Shown: piece by piece, positions 61,009 to 64,000 of the stretch
Layout of the letters: the number at the start of each line of letters is the position of its first letter
Numbering within the stretch: the first letter of the stretch is position 1
NCBI RefSeq assembly: GCF_016864375.1
Contig: NZ_CP069354.1
Location: forward strand, 3,507,501-3,571,500
Direction of reading: 5' to 3'
Source: Microvirga sp. VF16
GTDB taxonomy: Bacteria; Pseudomonadota; Alphaproteobacteria; Rhizobiales; Beijerinckiaceae
DNA: 64,000 bases
Position numbers and translations under genes: made by a program
Notes under the pieces: generated by a model
Databases searched by the model: none
Seen by the model: the letters and a program-made list of their open reading frames with translations, nothing else
What the model was told of the DNA's origin: nothing

Positions 61009-62775
61009 ATGGGTCCGCAGGAGCACAAGGTCGAGCGACGGCTGGCAGCCATCTTCGCGGCTGACGTGGCAGGCTATTCGCGGCTCATGGAGCACGATGA
61101 AGTAGGAACGCTCCGCACGCTCACCAACCATCGCGAGATCATGGACCGGTTGATCGTCGAGCATGGGGGACGGATCGCCAACACCGCAGGCGATAGTGTC
61201 CTGGTCGAGTTCCCCAGCGCTGTGGAGGCCGTTCAATGTGCTGTGGACATCCAGCATGCCCTCGCAGCGGCAAACCAGGACACCTCGGGGGAGCGCCGCC
61301 TCCAGTTCCGGATCGGGGTTCATGTTGGTGATGTTATGGTGCGCGGAAGCGATCTGCTCGGGGACGGCGTGAACATCGCCGCTCGGCTGGAAAGCCTTGC
61401 TGATCCAGGGGGCATTTGCCTCTCTGAAGCCGCCTACGGATATGTGCGAAAGGTCATTCCTCTCGCTTTCACGGACCTCGGACCCCAGAAGATCAAGAAT
61501 ATCGGGGAGCCCGTACGAGCCTACGCTCTGAAGGCAACGTCAACGGCCCAATCTAGGACAGAGACCGTCAAATCACCCCCTCTGCCTGATAAGCCGTCGA
61601 TTGCCGTGCTCCCGTTCACGAACATGAGCGGCGACCCAGAGCAGGACTATTTTGCCGATGGAATTGTTGAGGAGATCATTGCGGCTCTGTCGCGCTTTCG
61701 GTCGCTGTTCGTCATCGCCCGTAACTCCACCTTCACCTACAAGGGCAAGGCTGTTGATGTGCGCCAAGTCAGCCGCGAGCTTGGAGTTCGTTACGTGTTG
61801 GAGGGCAGCGTCCGGAAAGCGGGGAACCGCCTTCGCATCATCGCCCAATTGATTGATGCCACAGTGGGCAACCACATCTGGTCCGAGCGGTATGACGGGG
61901 AACTTGCCGACATCTTTGACCTTCAGGACCGGGTGACAGAGGCGATAGTCGGAGCTATCGAGCCGACCATCACTCTGAGCGAGATCGAGCGGGCCAAGCG
62001 CAAGCGTCCGGACAGTCTTGATGCCTATGATTGCGTGATGCGGGCGCTGCCCGCCATCTGGTCGCAGGATGCCGAAACCACAGCGGAGGGACTTCGACTG
62101 GCTGAACAGGCAATTGCACTTGACTCCACCTATGCTCTTCCAAAGGCGCTCGCCGCATGGTGCTACGCGCAGCGCCTGTCCTACTTGCGAACCAAGAATC
62201 CTGCCGAGGATCGAAGCCGAGCCACAACCCTGGCCCAAGATGCGGTCCGACTGGACGACAATGATCCGCTGGTGCTCACCTGTGCAGGGTCCGCTCACTC
62301 GATTTTAAGGGAGCACGCGCTCGCCCAAAGCCTGATCGAAAAAGCTATGAAACTAGACCCCAACTCGGCATGGACATGTCAACGCAGCGGCTGGATCAAC
62401 GTCTACGTCCGCCAGTCTGACAAAGCGCTTGAGCACTTCAATCGTGCGATGCGCTTGAGTCCAGTTGACCCGCTTATATTCAACATCTTCATCGGGATCG
62501 GATGCGCTTATTTCGCGAAGACTGAATATGACGAGGCAGCACGTTGGATTGAGAAGGGGCTGCGAGAGAAACCAGACGCGGTTTGGGCCAATCGCGCTCT
62601 GACAGCCTCACTTTATCATGCGGGGCGAATTGATGAGGCAAAAATAACGTACGCGACGCTTCTAAAGAACTTCCCCGATCTGACCATCTCTGGGCTTCTT
62701 GAGCGCACGCCGGGCAGTGATTTTTCCAGGGGAAAGTTCGTCGAAGCCTTTCGGGCATTGGGGCTCCCCGAATAG
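61009..62775 (+). CDS. Class III cyclase-TolB-TPR protein, copy 4
   Basis: A 588-residue close paralogue of copies 1 and 2, with the same MGPQEHKVERRLAA start and D19, D62, N122 and R126 catalytic set. TolB-like domain from about 197 (SIAVLPFTNMSGDPEQDYFA), then VRQVSRELGVRYVLEGSVRK shared with copy 1 and 2. TPR helices continue to the end. The ATG at 61009 aligns with the paralogues; the frame from 60922 adds residues encoded by the duplicated 5' flank. All three share a GAGGG/GGGGG ribosome-binding site. Confidence 0.88.
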   Translation: MGPQEHKVERRLAAIFAADVAGYSRLMEHDEVGTLRTLTNHREIMDRLIVEHGGRIANTAGDSVLVEFPSAVEAVQCAVDIQHALAAANQDTSGERRLQFRIGVHVGDVMVRGSDLLGDGVNIAARLESLADPGGICLSEAAYGYVRKVIPLAFTDLGPQKIKNIGEPVRAYALKATSTAQSRTETVKSPPLPDKPSIAVLPFTNMSGDPEQDYFADGIVEEIIAALSRFRSLFVIARNSTFTYKGKAVDVRQVSRELGVRYVLEGSVRKAGNRLRIIAQLIDATVGNHIWSERYDGELADIFDLQDRVTEAIVGAIEPTITLSEIERAKRKRPDSLDAYDCVMRALPAIWSQDAETTAEGLRLAEQAIALDSTYALPKALAAWCYAQRLSYLRTKNPAEDRSRATTLAQDAVRLDDNDPLVLTCAGSAHSILREHALAQSLIEKAMKLDPNSAWTCQRSGWINVYVRQSDKALEHFNRAMRLSPVDPLIFNIFIGIGCAYFAKTEYDEAARWIEKGLREKPDAVWANRALTASLYHAGRIDEAKITYATLLKNFPDLTISGLLERTPGSDFSRGKFVEAFRALGLPE

Positions 62776-62934
62776 GCCCCTCCACACGTGATTCTGATAC
62801 TGGACTTGCTTGGTAGCGGAACGTTGTTGGGATCAAGTGTATTAAGCTTCTCCATCGCTTGTCGGATGCGATGGCAAAAGATAAGCCGGTTCCAACTCTC
62901 CCGCGACTGTCCGCACCCCTGACTGATGCTCCCG

Positions 62935-63120
62935 TCAGGGCATGATCCTGAGCAGATCCTCAACGCACAGCGCGGAGTTGTGGGCCACGGTAGCGACCAT
63001 CTCGGCATAGGAGAGGTGACTGTCATCCCCTGCCCCATCCGAGACGGTGCGGATGATATAGGCTGCCTTATCGAAGCGGCGGGCTACTTCGAGCACTGCC
63101 GCTGGATGGCAGTCGCGTTC
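62935..63120 (-). pseudogene. 3' remnant of a methylthioadenosine/SAH nucleosidase
   Basis: On the minus strand the frame reads CHPAAVLEVARRFDKAAYII, RTVSDGAGDDSHLSYAEM and NSALCVEDLLRIMP before a stop. This matches the C-terminal end of MTA/SAH nucleosidase, where the catalytic Asp lies in a SDxA motif followed by SHLSF. An in-frame stop at 63121-63123 ends it upstream and there is no N-terminal part, so it is a fragment. Bases 62776-62934 beside it hold no recognised gene. Confidence 0.65.
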
Positions 63121-63158
63121 TCATGAGCCTTCGCCGTCTCAATGCTTGCCTACACGTC

Positions 63159-63590
63159 CTATCGTGTGCTTGGGGACTCTGCCTTAGTTGGCAACGAGAG
63201 ATCCGCGAGGGACACCCAACCAATGTCAGGCCGGGGACACGGAACCAAGTAGGCTCGGCCATCCTCGATCTTCTCGATCTGGCACGGCATCGCCCTGCGG
63301 TCACCTGGGGGACGGTATATGACGACAGCACCAACTTGGAGGTGCTCCTCGTGGTCTGACGCTGCACTGTGAGTATGCGTTGAACGGTCGGACAGGATGT
63401 CCTGTGGTGCTATCCTTTCCTCCTTGCTAGCTTTCAGTCGCTCAAGGGCTGCAATAGCAACACGTGCCCGGTCTCGGTAGCGCTCGCTCACCGCTCGTAG
63501 GAGAGGACCGCGTTTCCGCCCTGGATACCACGACAGTCCACCGACCTTGGCAAGCTCTTGTGCGACTGCATCAATCTCTTCCTCAGTCAT
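63159..63590 (-). CDS. Hypothetical protein with N-terminal helical segment (143 aa)
   Basis: The frame begins MTEEEIDAVAQELAKVGGLS and continues WYPGRKRGPLLRAVSERYRD, RARVAIAALERLKASKEERI. It later has a beta-like part (GAVVIYRPPGDRRAMPCQIE) suggestive of a small SH3-type barrel. A very strong ribosome-binding site (AGGAGG) precedes ATG 63590; a GTG one codon earlier also fits. No family or catalytic motif is recognised. Confidence 0.65.
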   Translation of the reverse strand: MTEEEIDAVAQELAKVGGLSWYPGRKRGPLLRAVSERYRDRARVAIAALERLKASKEERIAPQDILSDRSTHTHSAASDHEEHLQVGAVVIYRPPGDRRAMPCQIEKIEDGRAYLVPCPRPDIGWVSLADLSLPTKAESPSTR

Positions 63591-63846
63591 CACCCCCCCT
63601 CCTGTGATGATCTCAGACCTATGTAATCGATTACAGCACAGGTAAGGACAATAGCGCTAGGGCCACAGAACTGAACTCACTAAGATGGTTAAGTTCTACC
63701 GTCATTGGCAGTTCTCCGAACTTCAAAGTTTTCCCGCTGCTTCTTTGCAGATCAGCTTTAAGATGATGGTGTTCAGATAAAGCGTCTGGAGAGATACAAC
63801 GATAGCCAACCCCAGTATTTTAGTTCTGGATAGGTGTGGGTCTGCT
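63591..63846. other. Gap without recognised gene
   Basis: This stretch of about 256 bases is relatively AT-rich. It holds the short palindrome taatcgatta (about 63624-63633) and no coding frame that I can support. It may carry the promoter of the gene at 63590. Confidence 0.5.
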
Positions 63847-64000
63847 CTAGTGTCGTGATGGCATTTTCGAGAGTGGTTCGTCGAGGGCGAGACTTCCGAT
63901 CACTTGCCCGGCCTCACCTGTAATCTCAAGCCTCCAGCCCTTCCATTCCGCCGCTGCCGATGGATCTTCAGCCTGAAGCTCCCGGATAACTTCCATCGCA
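63847..64000 (-). CDS. Partial DUF6894-like small protein (runs off window)
   Basis: Only the C-terminal part is present; the gene continues beyond base 64000. The visible residues run MEVIRELQAEDPSAAAEWKG, then WRLEITGEAGQVIGSLALDE and PLSKMPSRH before the stop. The W-x-G-W-R-L-E-I pattern followed by a short strand is like small DUF6894 proteins common in Methylobacteriaceae. The internal ATG at 63996 is probably not the start. Confidence 0.5.
   Translation of the reverse strand, partial: AMEVIRELQAEDPSAAAEWKGWRLEITGEAGQVIGSLALDEPLSKMPSRH

Noticed and set aside
53060..62775. Possible tandem repeat array or CRISPR-like pattern from repeated cyclase segments
   Set aside because: The repeats are whole homologous genes of 1.8 kb, not short direct repeats with spacers. 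No CRISPR array was seen anywhere in the window.
62616..63038. Minus-strand frame of 140 codons at the end of copy 4
   Set aside because: It spans the real cyclase 3' end antisense and runs through the nucleosidase remnant in the wrong frame.
51408..64000. Integrase or transposase gene supporting an island call
   Set aside because: None is recognisable in any frame, so the island idea rests only on gene content and fragments.

Overview
The window comes from a high-GC alphaproteobacterium of the order Hyphomicrobiales, most likely Methylobacteriaceae and Microvirga-like. This is inferred from gene families and style, not from a marker-gene search. The clues are ErpA, a MaeB malic enzyme fused to a phosphotransacetylase-like domain, separate gatB and gatA/gatC loci with a tRNA-Gln, Hda next to Ppk/Ppx, DUF4345/DUF6894/DUF2147-type proteins, many cyclase-TolB-TPR proteins, and many intergenic palindromic repeats.

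Layout. 0-9.5 kb: erpA, a large exported protein of unknown function, maeB, two acyltransferases, a glycosyltransferase and aspS. 9.5-15.4 kb: a long intergenic stretch with repeats and two candidate micro-proteins. It is followed by a peptide-export module: a small WYL-like protein, an HlyD-type adaptor, a C39 peptidase-ABC transporter and, convergent to it, a 39-residue double-glycine precursor peptide too short for most gene finders. 15.4-29.5 kb: housekeeping genes: rnd, a NUDIX hydrolase, a 2OG-Fe(II) oxygenase, a tightly packed minus-strand group (AI-2E family permease, hda, ppk, ppx, preceded by a CDP-alcohol phosphatidyltransferase), purMN, a molybdopterin oxidoreductase and ndk. 29.5-41.8 kb: small exported proteins, glutathione transferases, GNAT enzymes, an rcnR-rcnA nickel/cobalt efflux operon with a visible operator and terminator, a DUF5939-type cyclase, an acyltransferase/SGNH pair, gatB and small hypothetical proteins. 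41.8-51.4 kb: an EamA exporter, gatA and gatC, a metallo-hydrolase, a four-gene sugar ABC importer (ThuEFGK-like), ruvX and tRNA-Gln(CTG).

From the tRNA to the right edge (51.4-64 kb) the window looks like an accessory region. It has four large cyclase-TolB-TPR proteins, three of which share a duplicated 5' flank. There are two intact copies and one 5'-truncated copy of a small zinc-ribbon protein. There are also apparent remnants of an HpcH/HpaI aldolase and of a methylthioadenosine nucleosidase. ChaC, a dienelactone-hydrolase-like enzyme and small hypothetical genes lie in between. No integrase or transposase is visible.

The most interesting signal is the double-glycine peptide facing its likely dedicated exporter (11.2-15.4 kb). 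The predicted product is a 9-residue cationic peptide with one cysteine. The cyclase cluster next to decayed genes, and the micro-proteins upstream of the exporter, are the next best leads. Many start codons below were chosen by ribosome-binding site, overlap with the neighbour, third-position GC or family alignment, and are often shorter than the longest possible reading frame.
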